This document shows, in pieces, positions 44,013 to 52,296 of a DNA stretch of 64,000 bases. The stretch is taken from contig CAJFTU010000014.1 of NCBI GenBank assembly GCA_904420065.1, positions 1-64,000 of the forward strand. Reading direction: 5' to 3'. The stretch's first letter is position 1. The number at the start of each line of letters is the position of its first letter. Both the position numbers and the translations under genes were made by a program. Source of the stretch: an uncultured Emergencia sp. (GTDB lineage Bacteria > Bacillota > Clostridia > Peptostreptococcales > Anaerovoracaceae). Under the pieces are notes generated by a model. That model was not told the origin of the DNA and made no database searches. It saw only the letters and a program-made list of their open reading frames with translations.

Positions 44013-47000
44013 ATGAAGAAAAAACGCGTGCCGGTTCTGTTTTTGGCGGTAATGCTGATACTGGGAATGCTGACGCCGCAGACGACCCTGGCGGCAGACG
44101 ACGGTGCGGCGGAGCCGGAAATTCTGGTTAAGGGCGGATGTTCTGCTCACAATACGGGATCTTCCGTACAATTTACGGTATATGCGGACGGCCTGCTGCT
44201 AATCAGCGGCAGCGGGAAAATGGAAGGTTATTCCTTTTTGGAGTATTATTTGGGAGAGGGCTCGTCGCACCGGCACGATCTCTCTGCAGAAGAGGCCGAG
44301 AAGATCATTACGCGGGTTCGCATTGAGGAAGGGGTAACCCATATCGGAAAATCCTTTTTCAGCGGACTGACGAATCTGAAAGAAGTGGAAATCGCCGACA
44401 GTGTGACCAGCATAGGTAAAGAGGCTTTTTCCAGCTGCAAAAGTCTTGAAGCCATCGCCATACCTGACGGCGTTACGCGAATCGAAAATTGGACTTTTGT
44501 AAGCTGCACAAATCTGAGCAGCGTTGAACTTCCGCAAAATCTGCAGTATATCGGCTACCGGGCCTTTGCGGGCTGCAGGTCTCTGGAAAGTATAGATATT
44601 CCCGAAAGTGTTACAGACTTCAATTCGGGTGTATTTCGTAGTTCGGGTCTGAAGCAGGCTGTTCTTCCGCCTTCGATAGATGAAATTAGTGCGGCGACGT
44701 TCATCGGATGCCACGATATGGTCAGCGTCTATATTCCCACTTCTGTGAAGAAGATTTCAAACTGGGCTCTTACAACTATGGATAGCTTTCGCAATGTGTA
44801 TTACGGGGGCACGGCAGAACAGTGGGCCCAGATAGAAATAGAAGATGACAATCTCGCCCTGAAAGACGCGGTTATCTATTACAATTTTACTCCGGACCAG
44901 ATGCCGGAGATTCTGGAACGGCCCGAGTTTCTGGACGTCTACAATGAGCCGGAAGGTCTGCGGCTCGTGTGGATGCTGTCTGCAGGCAGCTCAGACGAAG
45001 ACGCGCCTAATCGGTTCGGTATCATGCGCAGCGATGACGGCGGCAAAACCTTTGAGGAAGTGGCTCGGATCGAGGAAAGCGAGTGTCAGGCCGGCCTGGA
45101 AACTCTTTTACCGATGTACACCTATACCGATAAAAAAGTAAGAGAAGGAAAAACTTATATCTATAAGATTTGCGCGATTGAGGAAAATCGCGTCAGCGCA
45201 TACAGCGAGGAAAAGAAGAAGACGCGCATAGTGCCTGATTACAGCAATTTTAAGGTGACCCGGTTCTCGGCGAGTCCGACCAGACTGGATCTGACGGGAC
45301 ATACGTCGATCCAACTGGATCTGGAGACTCTGGAGGGAATGACTGACGGAGACGCCTTTATGGGTAAGGTGGAACTGATGGAACTTTCCGGCGGAGAGAA
45401 AGTCGCCGAGTGGAATGAGCCGGAGTATTACGATGGCGCGGAAGGAAACGCCCACATCGATATTTCCATGAATGCTTCTGCAGATGTGCAGGAAGGAAGT
45501 CTGAAATCAAATACCAATTATTATTTTCGCGTTTTGGACTGGGACGGAAACATATTGTATCAGTCGGAACTGCTGAAAAGTCAGTATCAGATGTGGACCA
45601 TAGAGCCGGATATACAGGAAATCAGTCAAACGAAGGTGAATCTCCTCTATGGCGCAGCAAAAGGAACGCTTTTAAAGTTGAAGCTGGAGAACTCCGGCGG
45701 AGGCTACTGGGGCGAAGACGGCCTCTGCGCAGGTATGTCTATGGGACTGGCCGCGGTTCTGCGCGGCGATCTGCAGGCGGAGAACTTCGGCGGGAAGACG
45801 TCGCTGAATCAGGTGGCAGAGGATACGCCGATGAGTGAGGAATTCGGTGAATTTACGGCCCGCGACTACATCGAGACCTGTCATCTTCTGCAGTATCTGC
45901 CGGAAATTCAGGAGGCAGACGACGGACTCTTTGATTATGAAGGACTCGCTGCGGCTATAGATGCTTTTAATAGCGGAACGGGAGAGGTTCCGATCATTTG
46001 CCTGAAAAACGCGGCCGGCATCGGTCACATGGTAGTGCCGTTTTCCTATCAGATTACAGATTCCGGCGATTTGGATATTACCGTCTTTAATCCGGGCGTT
46101 CGTGCGACAGAGCATCTGACGGTGACCGACTATTTAAGCGGCGACGCTTTCTGGAACCTGGCCGGCCGGGCAGGCTGGAACAACGAGGAGATTTCTCAGC
46201 GCAATACGAATACACTGAGCTATTTTTATCTGCCGGACATCGATATCGAAGAAGTTGTACGGGAGCTGAGTCAAGTGGGCGCGGAAGAATCGCTGCTCTA
46301 TACCGGCAGCGGAATTCTTGTAGAAACGGCCGGTCTCTTCGGCGAGGCGCTGGACGGTTTGCTGACGAAAATTACCGGATTTTCCGGGGACGGAGATGCT
46401 GCGCAGTCGTCATCGGAAGGGGAGACGGAGCTGTACTGGCTGCATGGGCCGGGGGATTTTGATTTGCCTGTCAGCAGCTTGGTTCGCCTTGCAGATGATT
46501 ACGCAGTCTATTCTGTGGAGGCCGACGAGAGGGCAGTCCTCACCTTGACGGAGGATCAGAATACAGCGGGCTCTACTGTGGCCGTCGGAAGAGTGGCGGC
46601 TTCGGGTGATCAGGTCAATCTGGGGTGCCGGTATTTTCCTGGCGGAAGAGAACTCGACGTCCAGTTCAGCGGAAAAAGCAAAGACGGGGAGCTCGTCACC
46701 GTAAAATATCATCCGGAAGACGATTACGTAGAGATCACCGGGGCAGAAGAAGGCAGCCTCCAGGTGGCTTACGCGGATGGTACTTTGGATGAAAAGGTGG
46801 TTCAGAACAGTTTCGACGGGGGTACCCTGTATGTGACGGCAGACGGTAAGACGAAACCGGTTATCAGCAGTGAAAAGCCGCAGAAGCCGGATGAAGACGA
46901 AGATACGAATTATCCGGGCGGCGGTCAGAACGATAACGACGACGGAGAGAATTCCGGCGGCGATACACAGGAACCGGACGAAGGCGAACAAACACCGGGT

Positions 47001-47387
47001 TCGGATTTGGAAGATCCGGAAGACGGAGATACCGAAGGCGGAGACAGTGATCAGCAGCCTGATGAAGAGGACGATCAGCAGCCTGATGAAGAAGATGATC
47101 AGCAGACGGGAGAATCCGGCGAAGGAGATCAGTCGGAAACGGAGGAAATCGATACAAATCATCCGACAGGTTCAGACAACGAGAAAACTCAGAGCGGAAA
47201 AGAAGAAAATGCAGATGCTCAGACGGGCAGAGAAGAGAACGGTGATACCGGCAGCGTAAATCCGCAGACCGGCGATCGGACTGATCTGGCCTTTTGGTTG
47301 TCGGCCCTTGGACTGTCTGTTCTTGCTCTCGGCGCTGTTTCTTTGGCGCTGATCAGAGGCAGAAGAGACGGCAGCGAAGAGCGATAG
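44013..47387 (+). CDS. Large cell-wall anchored LRR protein with papain-like domain
   Basis: A 1124-residue surface protein. A signal peptide (PVLFLAVMLILGMLTPQTTLAAD) is followed by a BspA-type LRR_5 region at about 95-280 (SVTSIGKEAF, GVTRIENWTF and similar), then fibronectin-like beta segments. A domain around 560-760 has CAGMSMGLAAVLRG and GIGHMVVPFSY, a cysteine-histidine arrangement like papain-fold peptidases. A long acidic Asp/Glu/Gln/Pro tail with DDQQPDEE repeats ends in NPQTGD, a hydrophobic helix and RGRRDGSEER, a sortase sorting signal. The class B sortase at 37733 is the likely anchoring enzyme. Possible roles are adhesion or proteolysis at the cell surface. Confidence 0.8.
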   Translation: MKKKRVPVLFLAVMLILGMLTPQTTLAADDGAAEPEILVKGGCSAHNTGSSVQFTVYADGLLLISGSGKMEGYSFLEYYLGEGSSHRHDLSAEEAEKIITRVRIEEGVTHIGKSFFSGLTNLKEVEIADSVTSIGKEAFSSCKSLEAIAIPDGVTRIENWTFVSCTNLSSVELPQNLQYIGYRAFAGCRSLESIDIPESVTDFNSGVFRSSGLKQAVLPPSIDEISAATFIGCHDMVSVYIPTSVKKISNWALTTMDSFRNVYYGGTAEQWAQIEIEDDNLALKDAVIYYNFTPDQMPEILERPEFLDVYNEPEGLRLVWMLSAGSSDEDAPNRFGIMRSDDGGKTFEEVARIEESECQAGLETLLPMYTYTDKKVREGKTYIYKICAIEENRVSAYSEEKKKTRIVPDYSNFKVTRFSASPTRLDLTGHTSIQLDLETLEGMTDGDAFMGKVELMELSGGEKVAEWNEPEYYDGAEGNAHIDISMNASADVQEGSLKSNTNYYFRVLDWDGNILYQSELLKSQYQMWTIEPDIQEISQTKVNLLYGAAKGTLLKLKLENSGGGYWGEDGLCAGMSMGLAAVLRGDLQAENFGGKTSLNQVAEDTPMSEEFGEFTARDYIETCHLLQYLPEIQEADDGLFDYEGLAAAIDAFNSGTGEVPIICLKNAAGIGHMVVPFSYQITDSGDLDITVFNPGVRATEHLTVTDYLSGDAFWNLAGRAGWNNEEISQRNTNTLSYFYLPDIDIEEVVRELSQVGAEESLLYTGSGILVETAGLFGEALDGLLTKITGFSGDGDAAQSSSEGETELYWLHGPGDFDLPVSSLVRLADDYAVYSVEADERAVLTLTEDQNTAGSTVAVGRVAASGDQVNLGCRYFPGGRELDVQFSGKSKDGELVTVKYHPEDDYVEITGAEEGSLQVAYADGTLDEKVVQNSFDGGTLYVTADGKTKPVISSEKPQKPDEDEDTNYPGGGQNDNDDGENSGGDTQEPDEGEQTPGSDLEDPEDGDTEGGDSDQQPDEEDDQQPDEEDDQQTGESGEGDQSETEEIDTNHPTGSDNEKTQSGKEENADAQTGREENGDTGSVNPQTGDRTDLAFWLSALGLSVLALGAVSLALIRGRRDGSEER

Positions 47388-47392
47388 CCGAA

Positions 47393-47466
47393 TAAAAAAC
47401 AGAAGAGGACTGGGGAAACGACCGGCAGACGGATCGGCCGGATATCCGGTCCTCTTCTGTTTTTTG
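47393..47466. terminator. Bidirectional terminator between the LRR and NTF2-like genes
   Basis: AAAAAACAGAAGAGGAC at the left and GTCCTCTTCTGTTTTTT at the right form a 17-bp perfect stem around an internally paired loop. Confidence 0.85.
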
Positions 47467-47469
47467 CGA

Positions 47470-47832
47470 TCAATATTCGACCAAGCTGACCGGTATCTTC
47501 ATCTCTGAAGCCTGATGGAAGAACAGTTGCAGTCTGCCTGTTTCGTCTGTCCATACGGAGGTGCGGAAAAATAGACGGCCACCGCTTTTAGTCATGTAGT
47601 GAACGATGTAGCATCTGTCGCCGACCTTTTCCTGTCGAAAATTGAAAATAGCGATGGGGCGGTTCTTTTTCGCGGAAAGCAGAGCTTCTATGGTTTCCTC
47701 TCTGCCGAATATCCGGCCGGAGGCGCCCATTTCACAGAATCGCCTGTGGAGGACCGCGTCGACATAAGAGCGGTCCGAAATTTTTTCATAGCGGAAAAAG
47801 TCCTTTTCCAAAGATAAAAGTATGTCGTCCAT
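47470..47832 (-). CDS. NTF2-like (DUF4440-type) small protein
   Basis: A 120-residue protein with the helix LLSLEKDFFRYEKISDRSYVDAVLHRRFCEMGASGRIFGREETIEALL followed by beta strands ending in WTDETGRLQLFFHQAS. This is the layout of SnoaL/DUF4440 NTF2-fold proteins in Gram-positive bacteria. No catalytic assignment is possible. Start ATG at 47832 has GGAAG upstream. Upstream of it lies the repeat array at 47893-48197. Confidence 0.7.
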   Translation of the reverse strand: MDDILLSLEKDFFRYEKISDRSYVDAVLHRRFCEMGASGRIFGREETIEALLSAKKNRPIAIFNFRQEKVGDRCYIVHYMTKSGGRLFFRTSVWTDETGRLQLFFHQASEMKIPVSLVEY

Positions 47833-47892
47833 GATAACTTCCTTTCTGATCGACGATCAGCGATCTGCCGGCGCTGAGAAAAATCCGATCTG

Positions 47893-48197
47893 CGCCATAT
47901 TTTACAAAAAAATTTGGATTTCAGACGGAGGAAAATCGGGATTTTTGTTCAAAATGCCATATTGCAGTAAATTATTCTTTTTTCAGACGGATCTGAGAAG
48001 AAATTCTTGCTCGGTCGCGCAGAAAATAGAAATATATGGAAATAAAGGGCGAGGTTTGACTGGTAAAAATGTATCTGGTGCCAGTTTCCGGCAGGATTTC
48101 CGTCTGAAATTGAAAAAAAGAAAGGGAGTATGGCAAATTTACCTCTCGGTTCTTCATTTAGCTGTCTGAAATCGGAAAAAGTCGAAGCAGTATGGCA
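47893..48197. repeat. Intergenic array B: four 36-bp units, two direct then two inverted
   Basis: Same structure as the array at 34441-34746. Direct units at 47893-47928 and 47955-47990; inverted units at 48100-48135 and 48162-48197. Spacing is 26 bp within pairs and 109 bp at the centre. Ends are YGCCATA and TTTCAGACRG while the middle 19 bases differ between units. The whole 47833-48256 stretch has no credible gene. Confidence 0.85.
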
Positions 48198-48256
48198 GAT
48201 CGGCTTTCTGAGATCTGTTATACCCTGTGTTTTATTCCCTGCATCTCATTACCAAT

Positions 48257-48283
48257 GAAAAAGCCGCCGCATTTTCATGCGGC
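48257..48283 (-). terminator. Terminator of the EamA transporter gene
   Basis: GCCGCAT (48266-48272) pairs with ATGCGGC (48277-48283) around TTTC; read on the minus strand it is followed by GGCTTTTTC. Confidence 0.75.
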
Positions 48284-48305
48284 AGCGCTTTTGCCATTTC
48301 CCTGT

Positions 48306-49235
48306 TTACGCTTTGAGCCGTTCTTCCTTAGAAGGAAGCTGCGGAATGATAACCGCCACGAAGATGACGATACATCCCACTCCTTCGATCAAAGTCAGGC
48401 TTTCGCCCAGGAGCAGTACACCGAAGAGTACGGAGAATACCGATTCCAGGCTCATGATCAGAGAAGCCACCGTAGGCTCCGCATGCTGCTGACCGAGAAC
48501 CTGCAGCGTATAGCCGATACCGGAAGAAACCACACCACAGTACAGAATTGGCAGCCAGCAGTCTACGATATCCGCCCAGACCGGATTTTCAAAGATGAAC
48601 ATACAAACGATGCCCACGATTCCTGCTGTGAGGAACTGAATACAGGAGAGTTTGATTCCGTCGCACTTAGGCGAAAAGTGATCCACCACCAGAATGTGGC
48701 AGGAAAAAGCCACGGCGCAGATCAATACGAACAGATCTCCTGTGGAAAGCGCCAATCCTCCGGAGCCTTTTCCCGCCATAGTCAGCAGATAGAATCCTAT
48801 GGCGCCAAGGGCTACACAGAACCAGACCAGAGGGCGAACCTTCTTTCCGAAGAAAAGGCCCAGTACCGGTACAATGACGATGTACAGCGAAGTGATGAAA
48901 CCGGCTTTTCCTGCATCGGTTTCAAAGTAGAGGCCGAACTGCTGCAGAGTCGATGCTGTGCACAATACCAGTCCGCAGCAGATTCCGCCGATCAGCAGGG
49001 TTCTCTTTTCCGCCTGTTTTTCCGCTTCGGTTTTTTGCTGATCTACCGTTTCGTCTTTATTGATGTGCTTGAAGATAAAGATGACGGGGATGAGCACGAG
49101 ACCGCCGATCAACATACGGATGCCGTTGTATGTAAAAGGCTCCAGAACAGCTCCGGCTTTCTGTGCTACGAAGGCCGAACCCCAGATGAGTGCGGTGATG
49201 AGCAGCATGATGTCGCTCTGTAGTTTCTTGTTCAT
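48306..49235 (-). CDS. EamA/DMT superfamily transporter
   Basis: A 309-residue protein with ten hydrophobic helices in two EamA repeats. The first repeat opens with LLITALIWGSAFVAQKAG and the second has GDLFVLICAVAFSCHILVVDHFSP and the ending PTVASLIMSLESVFSVLFGVLLLGESLTLIEGVGC. It probably exports a small metabolite such as an amino acid or drug. AAAAGGATT precedes the start. Monocistronic, divergent from cobT. Confidence 0.9.
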   Translation of the reverse strand: MNKKLQSDIMLLITALIWGSAFVAQKAGAVLEPFTYNGIRMLIGGLVLIPVIFIFKHINKDETVDQQKTEAEKQAEKRTLLIGGICCGLVLCTASTLQQFGLYFETDAGKAGFITSLYIVIVPVLGLFFGKKVRPLVWFCVALGAIGFYLLTMAGKGSGGLALSTGDLFVLICAVAFSCHILVVDHFSPKCDGIKLSCIQFLTAGIVGIVCMFIFENPVWADIVDCWLPILYCGVVSSGIGYTLQVLGQQHAEPTVASLIMSLESVFSVLFGVLLLGESLTLIEGVGCIVIFVAVIIPQLPSKEERLKA

Positions 49236-49391
49236 ACGATCAAATCCTTTTCATAAAAAATTGTTTCTTTTACATGTAAGATAATTATATTAAAGTCGTC
49301 GAAAGTTTACAAGGCAAGAAACTTTTTTTTCAGACAAAAATATGATAAGATGATTGTATTGGCGTACAAAACGAGAAAAGAGGATGGTGCA

Positions 49392-50525
49392 ATGAACGAC
49401 GAGAAAAAATTGTTTGAGATGATTGGAGAGATAAAAGAACTGGACGGCGACGCGATGAAAGCGGCCAAAGACCGTCAGGATTATCTGGCGAAACCGCCGG
49501 GAAGCTTGGGACGGTTGGAGGACATGTCCATAAAGATCGCCGGGATTACCGGCAAGCCGGTAGGCAACGATGTGACCCGGCAGTGCGTAGCCGTCATGTG
49601 CTCCGACAACGGCGTGGTAGAGGAAGGCGTGGCTTCAGCACCCCAGTCCGTTACCCTGTCTCAGACGATCAACTTTACACGCAGATACACCGGAGTCAGC
49701 TCTATGGCCAAGTATTTCGGCATCGATCTTCTGGTAACCGATGTGGGCGTGGCTATGGAAATTCCACAGGAGCTTTACACCGATTCTATGCTGGACGATC
49801 AGGGAAAAATTCCAGTGAAGATCGTCAACCGGCGAATTGCCAACGGAACGAGAAATCTGGCCAAAGAAGCGGCTATGACCAGAGGAGAAGCAGTCAGAGC
49901 CATACTGATCGGACTGGAGGCTGCAGAGGCGATGAAAAAGGCCGGCATACAGCTGTTCGGCGTGGGTGAAATGGGAATCGGAAATACGACGACCAGCTCG
50001 GCGGTTCTCAGTGCCCTGACCGGAGCAAAAGCCGAACAAGTGGTCGGCAGAGGCGGCGGACTCAACGACGAGGGGTTGGCAAAGAAGATTAAGATCGTAG
50101 ACGACGCGGTAAACAGTTGGTGTATGAACGACCCCATTGAAAAGCTGGCCAAGGTAGGCGGATACGATATCTGCGCTATGGCCGGAGCCTTCCTGGGCGC
50201 AGGAATTTACCGCATTCCGGTAGTCATCGACGGTTTTATCTCGGCGGTGGCGGCCTGCGTGGCAAAGGAACTGAACCCGAGAGTCGTGGATTTCATGTTC
50301 GCTTCGCACAAGTCCTATGAAATCGGCTATCAGATCGCCCTCGATCGTCTGGGCCTTGAACCGATGTTCGATCTGCGGATGCGTCTCGGAGAAGGCAGCG
50401 GATGTCCGCCGGCCTTCAAGATCATCGAGACCGCCGTGGCATCGATGAATCTGATGAAGACGCTGGAAGAAGCGTCTATAGACGGAGATTATCTGGAAGA
50501 AATCAGGAGGGATAATCTGTTCTGA
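49392..50525 (+). CDS. cobT: Nicotinate-nucleotide-DMB phosphoribosyltransferase CobT
   Basis: A 377-residue enzyme activating the lower-ligand base of cobalamin. KPPGSLGRLEDM, CSDNGVVEEGVASAPQSVT, GEMGIGNTTTSSAV and the C-terminal RMRLGEGSGCPPAF, with the catalytic glutamate, are diagnostic. Start at 49392 uses GAGGATGG upstream. First of the nucleotide-loop operon cobT-cobU-cobS. No riboswitch is visible in the short leader. Confidence 0.95.
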   Translation: MNDEKKLFEMIGEIKELDGDAMKAAKDRQDYLAKPPGSLGRLEDMSIKIAGITGKPVGNDVTRQCVAVMCSDNGVVEEGVASAPQSVTLSQTINFTRRYTGVSSMAKYFGIDLLVTDVGVAMEIPQELYTDSMLDDQGKIPVKIVNRRIANGTRNLAKEAAMTRGEAVRAILIGLEAAEAMKKAGIQLFGVGEMGIGNTTTSSAVLSALTGAKAEQVVGRGGGLNDEGLAKKIKIVDDAVNSWCMNDPIEKLAKVGGYDICAMAGAFLGAGIYRIPVVIDGFISAVAACVAKELNPRVVDFMFASHKSYEIGYQIALDRLGLEPMFDLRMRLGEGSGCPPAFKIIETAVASMNLMKTLEEASIDGDYLEEIRRDNLF

Positions 50526-51055
50526 TGAATATCTTTATCAGCGGAGGATGTAAAAACGGAAAGTCCATGCATGCACAGAGAATTGCAAAGGCCATGGCTG
50601 TATCAGAAAACGTGCCTCTATACTATGTGGCGACGATGATACCGACGGATGAAGAAGATCGCCAGAGGATCAGACGGCACATCGAAGAGAGGGCCGGATG
50701 GGGATTTGAAACCCTTGAGCAGGGCAGGGATATATGCGGCGCGCTCCGAGACGGAGTCGACTGCCGGGGCGTGTTTCTTCTGGACAGCGTGACTGCGCTT
50801 CTGTCCAACGAGATGTTTCGTCCCGACGGAACTTGCGATTTCGGCGCCGGAAAGAGAGTAGCGGCGGACCTGTGCAGATTCGCAGAGAAGACCGGCAATA
50901 CAGTCTTTGTTTCCGACTACATATACTCGGACGGAAGACTCTTCGACAGCTATACGGAGAACTACCGGAAAGCTCTGGCTTTTGCGGACAGAAGTCTTGC
51001 GGGAACCTGTGATAAGGTTATCGAAGTGGCATTCGGACATACTTATTATTATTGA
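50525..51055 (+). CDS. cobU: Adenosylcobinamide kinase/guanylyltransferase-like CobU
   Basis: A 176-residue P-loop protein with GGCKNGKS (residues 7-14), VATMIPTDEEDRQRIRRHIEERAGWGFETLEQ, which matches the CobU segment holding the guanylylated histidine, and VFLLDSVTALLSNEMF. The C-terminal part is divergent from standard CobU (SDYIYSDGRLFDSYTENYRKAL). The start overlaps the cobT stop (TGATG). A second CobU-like gene occurs at 51916, so work may be divided between them. Confidence 0.85.
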   Translation: MNIFISGGCKNGKSMHAQRIAKAMAVSENVPLYYVATMIPTDEEDRQRIRRHIEERAGWGFETLEQGRDICGALRDGVDCRGVFLLDSVTALLSNEMFRPDGTCDFGAGKRVAADLCRFAEKTGNTVFVSDYIYSDGRLFDSYTENYRKALAFADRSLAGTCDKVIEVAFGHTYYY

Positions 51056-51068
51056 AGAGAGAGAAAGA

Positions 51069-51824
51069 ATGAAAGTAATTACCGCCTTTTTTATGGCGTG
51101 GGGAAATTTTATCGTGCTGCCCTGTCCGTATAAAAAGTGGGATGGAAAGCTGAAAAATCTGATGCTGGCCTTTCTGCCGGCGGTAGGCGCGGTGATCGGT
51201 CTGCTGTGGATGGCGCTGTACTGGGTCCTGCTGCAGCTGGATATTCCCCTGCTGCTGATCGGATTTGTGATGATGTTCTATCCTTTCGCCGTGTGCGGAT
51301 TTATGCACATGGACGGTTTTATGGACTGCAACGATGCCATCATGTCGAGGAGACCTCTCGAAGAGCGGCAGCGGATTCTCAAGGATTCTACCGTAGGCGC
51401 TTTCGCCGTGGTGACGGTCGCTTTTCTGCTGTTGTGCTGGTTTGCGGCGGTCAGTTCGGCTGTATATCGACTCGGCTTTGCCGATCTTCTGCTCCTGCCG
51501 GTGATCAGCCGGGGAATCGGCGGATTCAGCGTGCTGACCTATAAGCCTATAGGTCACAGTCAGTATGTAGAGGATTATAAAATGCCCGGCAGAGGAAAGT
51601 ACAGAGCTGCTGTTTTTGTTCAGATCGCTGTTCTTGCAGCGATCGCCGGGTTCATCTCCGGCGATCCGGTCAGGACGCTGGTCTGCGCGGCGATAAATGC
51701 CGCGGCTGCATTTTTGGCCTGCGCCTATGGAAGAAAACAGCTTGGCGGAATGAGCGGCGATATTGCCGGATACACCATATGCACGGGAGAATTAGCGGGA
51801 ATTATCGCTTTGGCCGTTCTGTAG
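51069..51824 (+). CDS. cobS: Cobalamin (5'-phosphate) synthase CobS
   Basis: A 251-residue membrane protein with about six helices that joins AdoCbi-GDP with alpha-ribazole phosphate. CGFMHMDGFMDCNDAIMSRRPLEERQRILKDSTVGAF is the diagnostic region (HxDGxxDxxD-like, with metal-binding aspartates). ATG at 51069 follows GAGAGAAAG, 13 bases after cobU. Confidence 0.92.
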   Translation: MKVITAFFMAWGNFIVLPCPYKKWDGKLKNLMLAFLPAVGAVIGLLWMALYWVLLQLDIPLLLIGFVMMFYPFAVCGFMHMDGFMDCNDAIMSRRPLEERQRILKDSTVGAFAVVTVAFLLLCWFAAVSSAVYRLGFADLLLLPVISRGIGGFSVLTYKPIGHSQYVEDYKMPGRGKYRAAVFVQIAVLAAIAGFISGDPVRTLVCAAINAAAAFLACAYGRKQLGGMSGDIAGYTICTGELAGIIALAVL

Positions 51825-51915
51825 CGGCAAAATAACGCGGAAACGGCTCGGAGGTTTTCGCCAAACAGAATCGGCGAGGCCGACCGTCTTATTAATTATA
51901 CAGATGAGGTGAAAT

Positions 51916-52296
51916 ATGATATTAGTGTTTGGAGGAGCCTATCAGGGCAAATTGGATTATGTGCTGAAGACCTACAGGCTCGCAGAGAAAGACGTCTATC
52001 ACTGCGATATGGAGACCATGGTAATAAACTTTGACCGGAAAGTTATCGCGGATCTGGATAAGTTTGTCCTTGCCTGCGTCAAGGAGGGGCTGGACGCCAA
52101 AGAATGTCTCGAGGACAACATCCACAGGCTCAGAGATAAAATCGTCATCTGCGACGATATCTCTCAGGGCGTAGTGCCCGTAGACAAGACGGAACGGGCG
52201 TGGAGAGAGATGACCGGCAGATGTATGACCTACCTCGGACAGGAAGCGGAAGAAGTGATCAGGGTGTTCTGCGGAATAGGGAGCAAGGTGAAGTAG
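51916..52296 (+). CDS. Short CobU paralogue
   Basis: A 126-residue protein with a weak P-loop (GGAYQGK, lacking the final Ser/Thr) and a C-terminal half reading VICDDISQGVVPVDKTERAWREMTGRCMTYLGQEAEEVIRVFCGIG. That pattern matches the VSNEVG-GIVP tail of CobU. The central histidine region for guanylylation is missing. It overlaps nothing but ends directly at the next gene start. Possibly a kinase-only form, a partner of the first CobU, or a remnant. Confidence 0.65.
   Translation: MILVFGGAYQGKLDYVLKTYRLAEKDVYHCDMETMVINFDRKVIADLDKFVLACVKEGLDAKECLEDNIHRLRDKIVICDDISQGVVPVDKTERAWREMTGRCMTYLGQEAEEVIRVFCGIGSKVK

Noticed and set aside
34441-48197. Insertion sequence or composite transposon bounded by arrays A and B
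   Set aside because: The 13 kb between the arrays holds ordinary housekeeping genes, no transposase is seen, and I find no flanking target duplications.
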